Assembly (NCBI RefSeq): GCF_024166365.1
Contig: NC_064827.1
Location: 50,868,635-50,932,634 of the forward strand
Direction of reading: 5' to 3'
DNA length: 64,000 bases
Source of the DNA: Elephas maximus indicus
Lineage: Eukaryota; Chordata; Mammalia; Proboscidea; Elephantidae
A program made the translations under genes and the position numbers. Of the stretch, positions 35,415 through 44,950 are shown piece by piece (the first letter of the stretch is position 1; each line of letters begins with the position of its first letter). The notes under the pieces are model-generated. The model did no database searches. It was not told where the DNA came from and saw only the letters and a program-made list of their open reading frames with translations.

Positions 35415-35737
35415 GTAGAATCCTCACCTTCCACACGGGAGATCCAGGTTTGATTCCGGCCCGTACTGTATGCACAGCCACTACCCATCTGTCAGTGGAG
35501 TTTATGTACTGTTATGAGGCTGAACAAGTTTCACTGGAGCTTTCAGACTAAGATGGACTAGGAAGAAAGGCCTAGTGATCTACTACTGAAAAATCTACCA
35601 GTGAAAACCCTATGGTTCACAAAGGCCTGATCCACAACTAATCTTGGGGATGGCACAGGACCAGGCAACATTTTGTTCTGTCATGCATGGGGTCACCATG
35701 AGTTGGGGGCTGACTTGAGAATAGGTGACTACAACAT
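35415..35737 (+). repeat. tRNA-Gly-headed SINE with RTE tail
   Basis: Head 'ggtagaatcctcaccttcca', 'cacgggagatccaggtttga', 'ttcc' follows tRNA-Gly from the A-box onward. The middle 'aagaaaggcctagtgatcta' resembles AfroSINE's long subtype. The last 80 bp ('gatggcacaggaccaggcaa', 'catggggtcaccatgagttg') follow the RTE 3' end. Flanks GGCATGTG (35407-35414) and GGCGTGTG (35738-35745) are a probable target duplication. Confidence 0.85.
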
Positions 35738-35787
35738 GGCGTGTGAGCTAACAGAGGACATCTAAAAAGTCAATTTTATGGCTTATC

Positions 35788-35935
35788 TCATACTTCCTCC
35801 CATTTTACAGATGGAGTGACTGAGGCATAAAGAACTACTTCACCAAGCCATGTTTTAATTAGCGTCAGAGCTGGGTCAGACGCTAGGAGCCCTGATTCCT
35901 TGGCTAGTGAACTTTCAACTACGTCACCTTGTGGG
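35788..35935 (-). repeat. MIR relic, antisense
   Basis: 'cctcccattttacagatgga' followed by 'gtgactgaggcataaagaac' is antisense MIR. Confidence 0.65.
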
Positions 35936-38269
35936 GTCAGATGACAAAGAAATTTAAATTGACTGGCACATCCCCTTGATACCACCCACATGGCCATGTT
36001 TCTAATTTTGTAAAGTAATTGTGCCCTTTTTTCCGACCATATTTCCTATAGTGAAAGAAGCACATGTTAACTCATAGGCCTCCCAGACAAAGGCCTAATC
36101 AGTCCCCATTTGGGACCACGCAGCCCTAAACAGGCCATTTAATTATTGGAGTGCCAACTTAGAACCCAGATCCGATTCCTCGGCAAAGCGCTTTCCACTG
36201 TATCACACCACATAGACGTATTTACTAAGATTTCAAACGCCTCTCTTAATGGTCTCCGTTTTTCTATCCCTGCCAGATTAAATGGCCCAGTTTTCTTCTA
36301 CAGAGTGTGTTCCGTTTCCTCTCTCATTTTTACCAACTACCTCAAGATGAATGAAATGTTGCCATCTTCTTCTTAAATTGAGCTACCAGGATTCTTCTCC
36401 CTGTCACTCCCTAAGATCTGCTGATCTAGATTTTATACTCTGTCAGCTTGTGTTCCTGAATCATGTAGGTCATTAGATTAGAGTTTCTTTCCTGCTCTGA
36501 GTCACCTCTGGCTTAAAGGTTGCAGGTCCCACAGCTGCGGGAGTCCTTTCTTCATAAAATCCAGAGACACATATCCTTTGGAGGTCCCTGTTTGCAGTTC
36601 CTTTCTAGAGCAGTTGTTTTCACCTTCACATTTGTTAATTTTCCCCTTCTGCCACTGTCTGCCCACAGGCTCTCTCTCAATGAGGAAGGAGCAGCAGGGG
36701 AGTTGGATAACTGCTGCAGGTCCGTACACTCATGGTTTATTTTAGATGGCTAGCTGGAAAGAGGAGACAGGCCAGAAACTCTCAGACACAATGCACAAGC
36801 CGATAGCACGTGCTGTGATTGAGCTTACGGAGTGTTAGAGAAGTTTCTCTGCCTTTTTAAATCAGTTTTAATTCCTCTCCTTCACTTCTGAGTGGGTGTA
36901 AATTACTTCAGAGCTATATTCCCACCCTCCCCACTGCCTCCTCTTCTCCCCATTTCCCTTCAGAGCCCTTAGTGGCAGGTGAATCAGAATTAGAAAAAAA
37001 AGAATAATTATCCCTTTTTCTCTTTTCACCGTTTATCACCAGCCCGCTTTCTTCTAAATGCTGAGGTCCTGCTTGCATGTCGCAGAGTGCTCAGTGCCCC
37101 TGAAGAAACACGAAATGTTCATATGAATGGCTGATAACATCAATGAGGGTCGAGAGAATAAGAGCATGCGCGTTCATCAAACCAGGGCCCTGCCTGCCCG
37201 ATAGGCTTATGTTTCAGAACAGAAACAGGCTTCTGGGTTCTTCTTTGCTGGTCTTGCTTGATGCCAGTTCAGCATTTGGTTTGCATGACAGTGTCCTCTT
37301 TTCCTCTGTCTTTAAACTGCTGTTATCTCCCCGGTAAGGCTTCAGATTACTCAACCTTTTCTTACCTGGTTACTATTATATCTTTCACTCATAAATCCCT
37401 GCCTTCCTATTCAATTTTTGATTAACTAGATAAATGGGTATCTCCTTATGAATTCCAGGTATCCTGTTATGTTTGCTGTTAAGAGCTTTATGCACTTTGT
37501 ATGTGTGAAAGTTTGCTGTGTGATTTTTATTCTAAGTCATAATGGCACGATGAGGAGTTGGATGTGGCTACCTGCCTTGTTAGTGGCAGAGCCCACTCTT
37601 CTGACCCACAGTCCAGGTGCTTTGCTCACCCTGCCCACTCCTTAAGAGCAGCCAGGGAGGTCATGTTCTTCAGCAAACTCCAGGGCAGGTTTGGGTAAAG
37701 GAATGAACTGTGGGCTTGGGAAACACATTCAGGTAAGAAGGGAAGCATCTGACAAAGAGAGGCACCATGTTGGCTTGAACAAGCTGCTGGAAGGATTGCC
37801 AGCTGAGAAAGGAAGTCAGGGATGAGAGAGAAAAGCACAAGTCAGAAAGAAGGGAAGTTGGAGGGACAAGAAATAAGAATTAGTTGGACAGAAGTTGATG
37901 GAAGAAATAAAGAGTAAAGAAGCAGAACAGAGAGAATATTCAGGGACACTGCTAGCGCATACTCTGTCTTTGGGAACAAATTGGAAGACGGTGCCAGTTC
38001 CTCTGGATGGAAGTGTCCTTGCGCATGGCTTGGTTAGCAGAGAGTAGCCTATATTTTAGCCATTGTTTGCTTCCTTAGTTGAGTGCTCTTGTGCACATCA
38101 TAGCCTCCTTTACCATTCATGGCAGTCTTGGGTACACTAATCAAGAATGTGCGCCAAAGAGCAGTGGTACAGCTTTTGGCATGTGCTAACTCTAGATAAC
38201 AGCTGGAGGCTAAAATGCCATGAGAGAAAGTAGTCTGCCTCTGAAAGAGTCATATTTATAACATTCCTT
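35936..38269. other. Longest repeat-poor stretch; no recognised gene
   Basis: Unique-looking sequence of mixed composition. Short ORFs (up to 77 codons) occur on both strands without domain or splice support. I see no promoter or CpG island. It could hold noncoding exons or regulatory DNA that sequence reading alone cannot reveal. Confidence 0.45.
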
Positions 38270-38490
38270 TCTGTAATAGTTCATGTGCAAAGTTCCTGAT
38301 CACGCATCACCTCATTTGACCCCCCAAATAGCCCTGCGAATATACTTATTCCTATTTTGTATATGAAGAGTCAGATTCAAGAAATCAAGCTACTCAGAGG
38401 GGCAAGTGTCGCCAAATAAGTGACAGAGCCAGGGTTTAAACCCAGATCCTCTGACTGTAAGTCCCAAGCTTTTCTGCTGCACCAGCCCCC
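38270..38490 (-). repeat. MIR relic, antisense
   Basis: 'gcatcacctcatttgacccc', 'agtgacagagccagggttta' and 'aacccagatcctctgactgt' are antisense MIR. Confidence 0.7.
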
Positions 38491-38595
38491 ACATTGACTG
38501 TGCAGTGATAGACTAGGTGAGGCTGTGTTTGTCATTACCACCCATAATGAGTGAGTTATACATGCAAATGATCAAGATGACTGTGTCATCTTAAA

Positions 38596-38800
38596 GAGCC
38601 TTGGTGGCATGATGGTTAAGCACTCAGCTGCTAACCAAAAGGTCAGCAGTTCGAACCCACCACTGTACACTGTACAAGAGAAGGATGTGGCAGTCTGCTT
38701 CCATAAAGATTACAGCCTTGGAAATCCTATGGGACAGTACTGCTCTGTCCTACAGGGCCGCTATCAGATGAAATCGACTCGATGGCAGTGGATTTGTTAT
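38596..38800 (+). repeat. AfroSINE, long subtype
   Basis: Head 'gagccttggtggcatgatgg', middle 'ggatgtggcagtctgcttcc' with 'ataaagattacagccttgga', tail 'gaaatcgactcgatggcagt'. Flanks (T)CATCTTA and (T)TATCTTA suggest a short target duplication. Confidence 0.9.
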
Positions 38801-38962
38801 CTTACTCATCCCAGTCTAAGTGGTATCATGGGAAGTGGGCTTTGGCTCAATATAGACTAGGATTCCTGCCAAAGTGACTTGGAGAAATGAATTCCTGTGC
38901 CTCAATATCCTCATTTGTAAACTGAGGCCAGTAATACCTACCTCATAACTCACTGACTGTAA
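38801..38962 (+). repeat. MIR relic
   Basis: 'gtgcctcaatatcctcattt', 'gtaaactgaggccagtaata' and 'cctacctcataac' are MIR. Confidence 0.65.
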
Positions 38963-39070
38963 GGCTGAAGAGGATTCAGTGGGACTTCTAGACTAAGAAA
39001 GACTAGGAAGAAAGGCCTGGTCATCTGCTTCTGAAAAATCAACCAATGAAAACCCTATGACTCACAAAGG
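38963..39070 (+). repeat. Middle fragment of the tRNA-Gly SINE type
   Basis: 'ctagactaagaaagactagg', 'aagaaaggcctggtcatctg' and 'gaaaaccctatgactcacaa' closely match the middle of the SINE at 35415-35737. Head and tail are missing. Confidence 0.75.
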
Positions 39071-39089
39071 TCATAATTAATAATTATAA

Positions 39090-39205
39090 CATTATGTCTG
39101 TAAACTCCACAGGGGCAAAGGCTCTGTTTCATATACTTCTGTATCCTTCAAGGCTAGAATAGTACCTCGCACAAATAGGTGCTCAATATATGTATTTGTT
39201 GAAAT
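39090..39205 (+). repeat. L2 LINE 3' end
   Basis: 'tgtaaactccacaggggcaa', 'aataggtgctcaatatatgt' and 'atttgttgaaat' are the L2 terminus. Confidence 0.7.
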
Positions 39206-39281
39206 AATTAGTTAATTTGAATGTTTACTATATGCAAGGTACAGAAAGGTCATGTTCATCAGACTTGAGAGAAAATCAAAT

Positions 39282-39305
39282 AAATAATGTTTATAAACAT
39301 TATTT
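39282..39305. other. 24-bp perfect palindrome with facing TGTTTA cores
   Basis: AAATAATGTTTATAAACATTATTT reads as two 12-bp halves; the centre TGTTTATAAACA (39288-39299) is a dyad of forkhead-type core motifs. Function unknown. Confidence 0.6.
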
Positions 39306-39690
39306 GATTTATTCCTTAGCACAGATCTACAAGCTAGGTAGGCATCCCTGGTGGCATAGTGGTTAAGCATTTGGATGCTAACCAAAGGGCAGCAGTTCCA
39401 ACCTACCAGCTGCTCCACAGGAGAAAGATGTGGCAGTCTACTCCTGTAAAGATTACAACCTTGGAAACCCTATGGGGAAGTTCTTCTGTGTCCTATAGGG
39501 TCATTATGAATTGGAAATGACTTGACAGGAATGGGCTTACAAGCTAGGTATGATAGCCTCTGTTTACAGATGTGGAAATAAAGACACAGAGAGTTAAGGT
39601 ACTCACTAGAGGTCACACAGGTAGGGAAAGGCAGGGCTGGGATTCAGACACAAGATCGTCTGACCCTAAAGCTTATGCTTTCAGCCACTA
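39300..39690 (-). repeat. MIR, antisense, split by an AfroSINE
   Basis: 'cctctgtttacagatgtgga', 'ggtcacacaggtagggaaag' and 'ggctgggattcagacacaag' are antisense MIR, interrupted at 39341-39537. Confidence 0.7.
39341..39537 (+). repeat. AfroSINE, long subtype, exact 13-bp target duplication
   Basis: Head 'catccctggtggcatagtgg', middle 'gaaagatgtggcagtctact', tail 'ttatgaattggaaatgactt'. TACAAGCTAGGTA flanks it at 39328-39340 and 39538-39550 without mismatch, although the element body is fairly diverged. Confidence 0.93.
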
Positions 39691-40334
39691 GTAAGGATTG
39701 CATACAATTATGGACTGTACCTAGCACGTGTGTAACAGAGATGATCAGTTAATGAAAATTTCTCTACTTCTGATTCCAAATCCTGGAAAATCATGATAGC
39801 TTTCTAAATGTCACAAGAATAAATACATTTAAGGGTTTTAATTGGGACAGAACTGTAAACTCAATTTCTGAAGACTGACTAGCCAGATTCTCTGTCCCCA
39901 TCGTGCTTTCAGTGATGAAGATTTCTTAGGGCACCAACTGATGACATTTTTTCCTTTAAATAAACATCCCTCATCTCTGGCAATGCATGTTCTCACAGGT
40001 CTCATAACGCTGGAGACAATGATTTTGGCTTATTTCCAAAGATGTAGAGGAGCAGCCAAAAGTGACTAACATCCCATATGGTGGTGAGCACACTGCTCTC
40101 TGTAATGTATGCATCCCAAGAGGCTTCATGGCAACGCAATTAATTTTGCAATTGGTAGGTTTCTTTCCCATCTATTTGTTGTGAAATAAATAATATATAT
40201 GTCTTCACCTTTAGGAAACAGGGGAAAGTGGTACTCAGAAAACATTAAGTAAACAGTTATAATTAATTCTAATGATAAAAACAGAGGTGCTGGAGCCCTC
40301 CCCCTCCCTTTTGAAAAGCAGGCAACTGCACCAG
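39691..40334. other. No recognised feature
   Basis: AT-rich unique-looking sequence. Confidence 0.45.
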
Positions 40335-40636
40335 CAATAGGATTGTTGTTCGTTGCCATGAGTTGGCTCCGGCTTATGGTGACCATATGTAAAACAGAAT
40401 GAAACATTGCTCAGTCCTGCGCCATCTTCATGATTATTGGTGTGTTTGAGTCCATTGTTGTGGCTGCTGTGTCAACAAATGCAACTAGAATGTTCCTTAG
40501 AAGCAACGATGGTGAGAGTTCAACTCACTTACTTTGGATGCTTCATCAGTGAAGACCAATTATTAGAAAAGACATCATGTTTGATAAAGTAGAGGGTCAG
40601 CAAAAATGAGATGGATTGACACAGTCACAATAGGAT
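40335..40636 (-). mobile_element. RTE LINE 3' end with 5' inversion (twin priming)
   Basis: 40344-40475 is the RTE 3' end in antisense. 40476-40627 is the adjacent upstream RTE segment in sense orientation ('ctagaatgttccttagaagc', 'cttactttggatgcttcatc', 'gagatggattgacacagt'). Both arms stop at the same RTE position (the 'ttgacacag' word), and the unit is flanked by an exact 9-bp duplication CAATAGGAT (40335-40343 and 40628-40636). No intact ORF. Confidence 0.88.
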
Positions 40637-40737
40637 AGGTGCACAGAAGTGGTCACAATTCATAAAAAGACTCAGTTTCAAACCTACCTAACTCCATCTA
40701 CATAGACTGGAGAAAACAACAAACTTTCAAATAGAAA

Positions 40738-41090
40738 TAAACACATGGGTTCAAATCCTAGCTCTGCCATCTCCTAGCTTTGTCATCCTGGGTAAGGTAT
40801 TATCCTCTTTGAGCATTAGCCATCCTCTGTCATAAACCCACTGCCGTTGAATCAATTCCAACTCATAGTGACCCTATAGGACAGAGTAGAACTGCCCCAT
40901 AGAGTTTCCAAGGAGCACCTGGTAGATTTGAACTGCCAACCTTTTGGTTACCAGCCATAGCTCTTAACCACTGCACCACCAGGGTTTTCATCCTCTGTCG
41001 TAGGAGGGTGATAACCCCTGCTTCACTGGCACTTTGTGAGGATTAAAGGAGGCAACAGACATAGCATACCTAGTGGAGTGCCTGGCGCTA
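40738..41090 (+). repeat. MIR split by an AfroSINE
   Basis: 'gggttcaaatcctagctctg' and 'catctcctagctttgtcatc' to the left, 'aggagggtgataacccctgc' and 'tttgtgaggattaaaggagg' to the right of the SINE. Confidence 0.75.
40832..40988 (-). repeat. AfroSINE in MIR, 11-bp target duplication
   Basis: Antisense copy ('ataaacccactgccgttgaa' to 'ccactgcaccaccagggttt'). CATCCTCTGTC flanks it at 40821-40831 and 40989-40999. Confidence 0.95.
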
Positions 41091-41402
41091 ATGAGAGCTT
41101 CATGAAGATGGGATCCCTTCCCCTTCAGGATAAAAAATGTGATGAGAAGGTGGTCAGATAAGATGCAGGGGTAATTAGAGAATGAAGGGTCAGTGGATTG
41201 TGTCACATCAGGAGTGCCATCATTATATTAATTTCGTAGGCATGAAAATGTAGAACGAAAGTTATATATAATTATATTTGGCCAACAGAATGGCTGTTTT
41301 GAAGTAAAAGGCAAAATATGCAAATGGCCCAGAGCCAAGGGCTAAGGGACCTGGAAGCTAGATCCAGATCTGAATCACCTGGCGAACTTTTCCCTGCTCT
41401 GT
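41091..41402. other. No recognised feature
   Basis: Unique-looking sequence before the MITE cluster. Confidence 0.45.
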
Positions 41403-41676
41403 GCTTTAACCAGGGCTTCAGACTGGCTTGTTCCAGCTCCAACCCCTGCTGAGAGTTTCCATTTCTACTCCAGATATACTAACCAGAACCTAAAGTTTAA
41501 CAAGATCCCCAGGTGATGCATAACTTTAATAAATTTTAAGAACCACTGCTCTACTAATGGTTCTCAGAGTTGATCCTGAGCCAGTGACATTAGCATCACC
41601 TGGGAACTTGTTAGAAATATAAATTCTCAGCAGGGGTTCCAACTGGGAGGAACTTGTTCAAAGCCCTGGCCTTAAC
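41403..41676. mobile_element. Palindromic hAT-like MITE, copy 1 (258 bp)
   Basis: Element 41411-41668, ends CAGGGCTTCAGACTGG and its approximate reverse complement (…TTCAAAGCCCTG). 8-bp duplication GCTTTAAC (41403-41410) / GCCTTAAC (41669-41676). Both arms contain the 'cccctgctgagag' / 'attctcagcagggg' words in inverted orientation. The centre holds two MER5A-like ends facing inward ('ttaagaaccactg' then 'ggttctcagagtt'). Confidence 0.75.
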
Positions 41677-41695
41677 CGCTCACCTGAATGAATGG

Positions 41696-41930
41696 AATAA
41701 AACTAGGGCTTCAAACCAGTTTGTTTTGGTTTGACCTCCTGCTGAGAATTTGCATCTCCACCGCAAATATTCTGAGTCAGAATCTACATTTTAACAAGAT
41801 CCTCAGGTGAGTCTTATGAATCTGGGGCTCTTATTAAAGTATAGATTCTGATTCAGTATATTGGGGATGGAAATGTGAATTTTCAGCAGGGGGTCCAATT
41901 AAAGAACTGGTTCCAAGTGCTGAATAAAAC
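41696..41930. mobile_element. Palindromic hAT-like MITE, copy 2 (219 bp)
   Basis: Element 41704-41922, flanked by exact AATAAAAC (41696-41703 and 41923-41930). The arms 'cttcaaaccagtttgttttg' and 'caattaaagaactggttcca', and 'ctgctgagaatttgcatctc' against 'gaaatgtgaattttcagcag', form the inverted repeats. No coding capacity. Confidence 0.8.
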
Positions 41931-42116
41931 ATTTGCCATACACTTGCCACTTGAGGATAGAATTAATGAAGCAAAGCTTGTGAATCACTGCAGTCTACTC
42001 AAATGAGAGGGATAGGATGAGTACAAAAGGAGCTAAAAAGGTGTTATTGCCTCCTCATCTACTTCCACCCCACTCTACTCCCTTTCTTTTATCGATTAAA
42101 GGACTAGGGCTGTATA
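41931..42116. other. Spacer, no recognised feature
   Basis: Short unique-looking interval between the MITE and an AfroSINE. Confidence 0.5.
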
Positions 42117-42276
42117 AAAAACCAAACCAAACCCATTGAGGTCTGACTCATAGTGACCCTACAGGACAGAGTAGAATTGCCCCATAGGGTTTCCAAGGAA
42201 TGCCTGGTAGATTCAAACTGCTAATCTATTGGTTAGCAGCCGTAACTCTTAACCACTAAGCCACCAGGGTTTCTAA
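42117..42276 (-). repeat. AfroSINE, antisense
   Basis: 'aaccaaaccaaacccattga' to 'aaccactaagccaccagggt'. Flanking GCTGTATA and GTTGTATA may be a short target duplication. Confidence 0.93.
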
Positions 42277-43317
42277 GGTTGTATACATTCTCATAAAAAT
42301 GACTTTTGATGCATGGATATAACTTTTCCCAGAGACATCAAGGTTAATAAATAGAGAAAATAGATTTCCCAAATAGACTGAAGCTAAGTGTAAGTTTCAT
42401 TCATTCAGCAAGTGTTTCTTGGGGTCTACTTGGTACCAGACTCTGGTTGGTAATGCACTTTAGGGCTATTTGAAAAGGCAGCAATATTGAAACAAGCCTT
42501 CTTTGAAACTGTTAGGGCAGAAATCAGTGTGTGATTGTGTTTTACATGCATTGGAAGGAGGGGGGGCGCCTTATATATTTATAGAACAGCCTTTTTTTCC
42601 CAGGAACTTTCCCTATTTAAATACCTCCCCATCATTTCATCTGTTATGGAAGGATAATGGACCCTTCTAGAGGGTATAATATGGCAGCTGTTTAATGACG
42701 CATAATAACCTGACATAACAAAAAGGAAGCCATCAAGATTGTTATAAACCTTGGAAACAGTGGAGGAGGATAGGGGTAAAAAGATAGCACCCAATTACCT
42801 ATAATGGTATTTGGCCAGTTTGTTGTAGGAAGGATTATTTTGGTGGAATGTGTGACAAGATTTATTGAACTCCCACAATTTGATGTGTACATACTCTGTC
42901 TAGCAGAACAGGAAGAACACATTGGTAGAATGATAAACTAAAATAAGCAGCAATTACAAGACACAGGGCCAATGTGATGAAGAGGTGGGGAATGTTCTAC
43001 ACGAGATGGGTGACCTCAAGGTCTGTCAGTAGGTAACACTCCCGTAGAGGTGTCACAATGATACCTGGCAGGAGTCCCATGAGGAAATGATCCAAATATG
43101 TAGGTTTCTTCCTGGAAGAAAATGTGACACTTCTGTATAACTTATCTCTATGTAGGAGTATCATGTTCATTCAATAAGAATTTTTTGACTGGAAAAGAAG
43201 CATCAATTACCAACTGTAAAGGACGTGGCATTCTGTTAGATGTTGTGGGAGAGGTGGGTCTCCCAGGAGAACCTATGGGAATCTCCTCTGGCAACAGAAG
43301 ATTTCAACACTGTGAAA
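42277..43317. other. No recognised gene; possible faint L2/MIR piece
   Basis: 42395-42480 ('cattcattcagcaagtgttt', 'ctacttggtaccagactctg') looks like antisense L2/MIR. The rest is unique-looking. A G7 run lies near 42560. Confidence 0.45.
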
Positions 43318-43516
43318 GTGTTGGCCAGGGCTTTGAGCCAGGGTCTGGTGTGACCCCCTGCTGAGAATTTGCATTTCTTATGCACAGTGTATATATAAGA
43401 ATCACCTGGAGATCTTGTTAAAATGTAGATTCTGATTCAGTATATCTGGGGTGGAAATCCAAATTCTCAGCAGGGGGTAGAACCAAAACGACCTAGTTCA
43501 AAGCACTGGTGTTGGC
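43318..43516. mobile_element. Palindromic hAT-like MITE, copy 3 (183 bp)
   Basis: Element 43326-43508 with exact 8-bp duplication GTGTTGGC (43318-43325 and 43509-43516). Arms 'cagggctttgagccagg' and 'gacctagttcaaagcactg', and 'ccccctgctgagaatttgca' against 'ccaaattctcagcagggggt', are inverted repeats extending over most of the element. Confidence 0.85.
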
Positions 43517-43569
43517 TATTTGGTCTTATGTTATTTAATCATTACCATGATAAATTATTAGGAGCTCTG

Positions 43570-43815
43570 GAGATTGATATAACAAAAATAGTCTTAATTT
43601 ATTGAGCACCTACTCTATGCCAATCACTAGTATAAGCAAGTCACATGACAACCTATAAAGTAGATATTATCATCACCAGTTTTCATATTAGGCAACTGAG
43701 GATTGGAGAGATTAAGTACCTTGCCAAAAACCACACAGCAAGTAGCAAGCCTCACTATCCACTGCTAGACAGAATTGAACCCAGGTCAAAGCCCAAGTTC
43801 TTGACAATAAAGATT
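43570..43815 (-). repeat. MIR SINE, antisense
   Basis: 'taatttattgagcacctact', 'tattaggcaactgaggattg', 'ccacacagcaagtagcaagc' and 'gaattgaacccaggtcaaag' form a near full-length antisense MIR. Confidence 0.75.
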
Positions 43816-44255
43816 TTTTTTTTTCTCCTAACACCTGAATCTGTTTCCTCTCATTTTCCATCATTGCTTCCTTAATTCTTTCACTCAAATTTTCTTGGCA
43901 CCAAGGATTCAGTTTTGAACAAGACAGGTAAGGCTCCTGTCCTTGTTTATGTTGTAGGGGGAGGAGATAGACCCTAACCAAGATAATTACAGAATGTGGT
44001 AAGGAAATCAAGCATAAGTGGGAAAAACAAGCCCTGAGGAGTGATGTGAGATGTAGTGGGGCAGCCTGATGGTATTGAAAGTTTCTGTGAAGTGAGTGCT
44101 CATGAGTTTATTTGAAGCCAGAGATCCTAGGTGAGTGATTATTATTTTTATTTATTTAACTTTTTGCTCCTGTAACTTTTTCCTGCTTGGCTGAGGCATA
44201 GAAGAGATAGCTTTCTTCATCCCCCTCCCTGCTTCCACCCAGCCCCATTTCCTGA
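43816..44255. other. No recognised gene; faint L2-like piece
   Basis: 43895-44000 ('gcaccaaggattcagttttg', 'aacaagacaggtaaggctcc') resembles antisense L2. A T-run at 43815-43824 starts the interval. Confidence 0.4.
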
Positions 44256-44352
44256 TTTAGTCAGTCTTGGGAGGGGTCCAAGAATTTGCATTTCTAACAA
44301 GTTCTCAATTGATGCTGGTGCTTCAGAGACCACCCTTTGAGAACTATTGGCC
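44256..44352 (-). repeat. MER5A-like hAT fragment
   Basis: 'ccaagaatttgcatttctaa', 'caagttctcaattgatgctg' and 'ccctttgagaactattgg' correspond to one terminal half of MER5A. Confidence 0.65.
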
Positions 44353-44489
44353 TAAAGAATAATTTGCTAATTCTTGCATAAACTAAGCCAGCCTCTTTCC
44401 AAATTAACATTTACTGTCTAGTTCATTTATATAACAAATGTTCTAGCCAATTAGACTACTTGTAGTGTTTTCTGCATGCTAGGTAACTT

Positions 44490-44950
44490 TCTCATCTATT
44501 ACCTCTGTTCATGCTATTTCTTTTGATTTGAACACTTTTCTTGTTCTCTCCTTATTGAAATCCTTATCCTTCAAGTCCTTGTCTAAATGTAACCTCATCT
44601 AGAAATTCTTCCCTCCTCTCACCATGCTGGTAAATTTACTTCTCTCTCTGGGATCCCATAGTACTTTCTTTATACCTCTTGATATTTCGAGTAGAACTGC
44701 CCCACAGAGTTTTTAAGCAGCGCCTGGTGTATTTGAACTGCCAACTTTTTGATCAGCAGCGCAGCACTTAACTACTACGCCGCTAGGGTTTCGCGGTATT
44801 TCTCATAAAAAAAAAAAAAAAAAAAATATTTACATGTCTCTTGCTTTGGAGTATATTCTGTGGTTTTTTCATTTCTGCACCCCCAGTAATCAACACAGGG
44901 CCTGGCACATAGCAGATGTTCAGTAAGTTGTTTATTGAATAAATGACTGG
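44490..44950 (+). repeat. L2 LINE, split by an AfroSINE
   Basis: 'ctccttattgaaatccttat', 'gaaattcttccctcctctca' and the terminus 'cagggcctggcacatagcag', 'atgttcagtaagttgtttat' with 'tgaataaatga' are L2. Confidence 0.75.
44691..44795 (-). repeat. AfroSINE lacking its 3' tail, antisense
   Basis: 'gagtagaactgccccacaga' to 'ctactacgccgctagggttt'. The usual tail block (cgctatgagtcgg...) is absent, although a retroposed SINE normally keeps its 3' end. GATATTTC at the left flank and GGTATTTC at the right may be a duplication. Confidence 0.85.
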
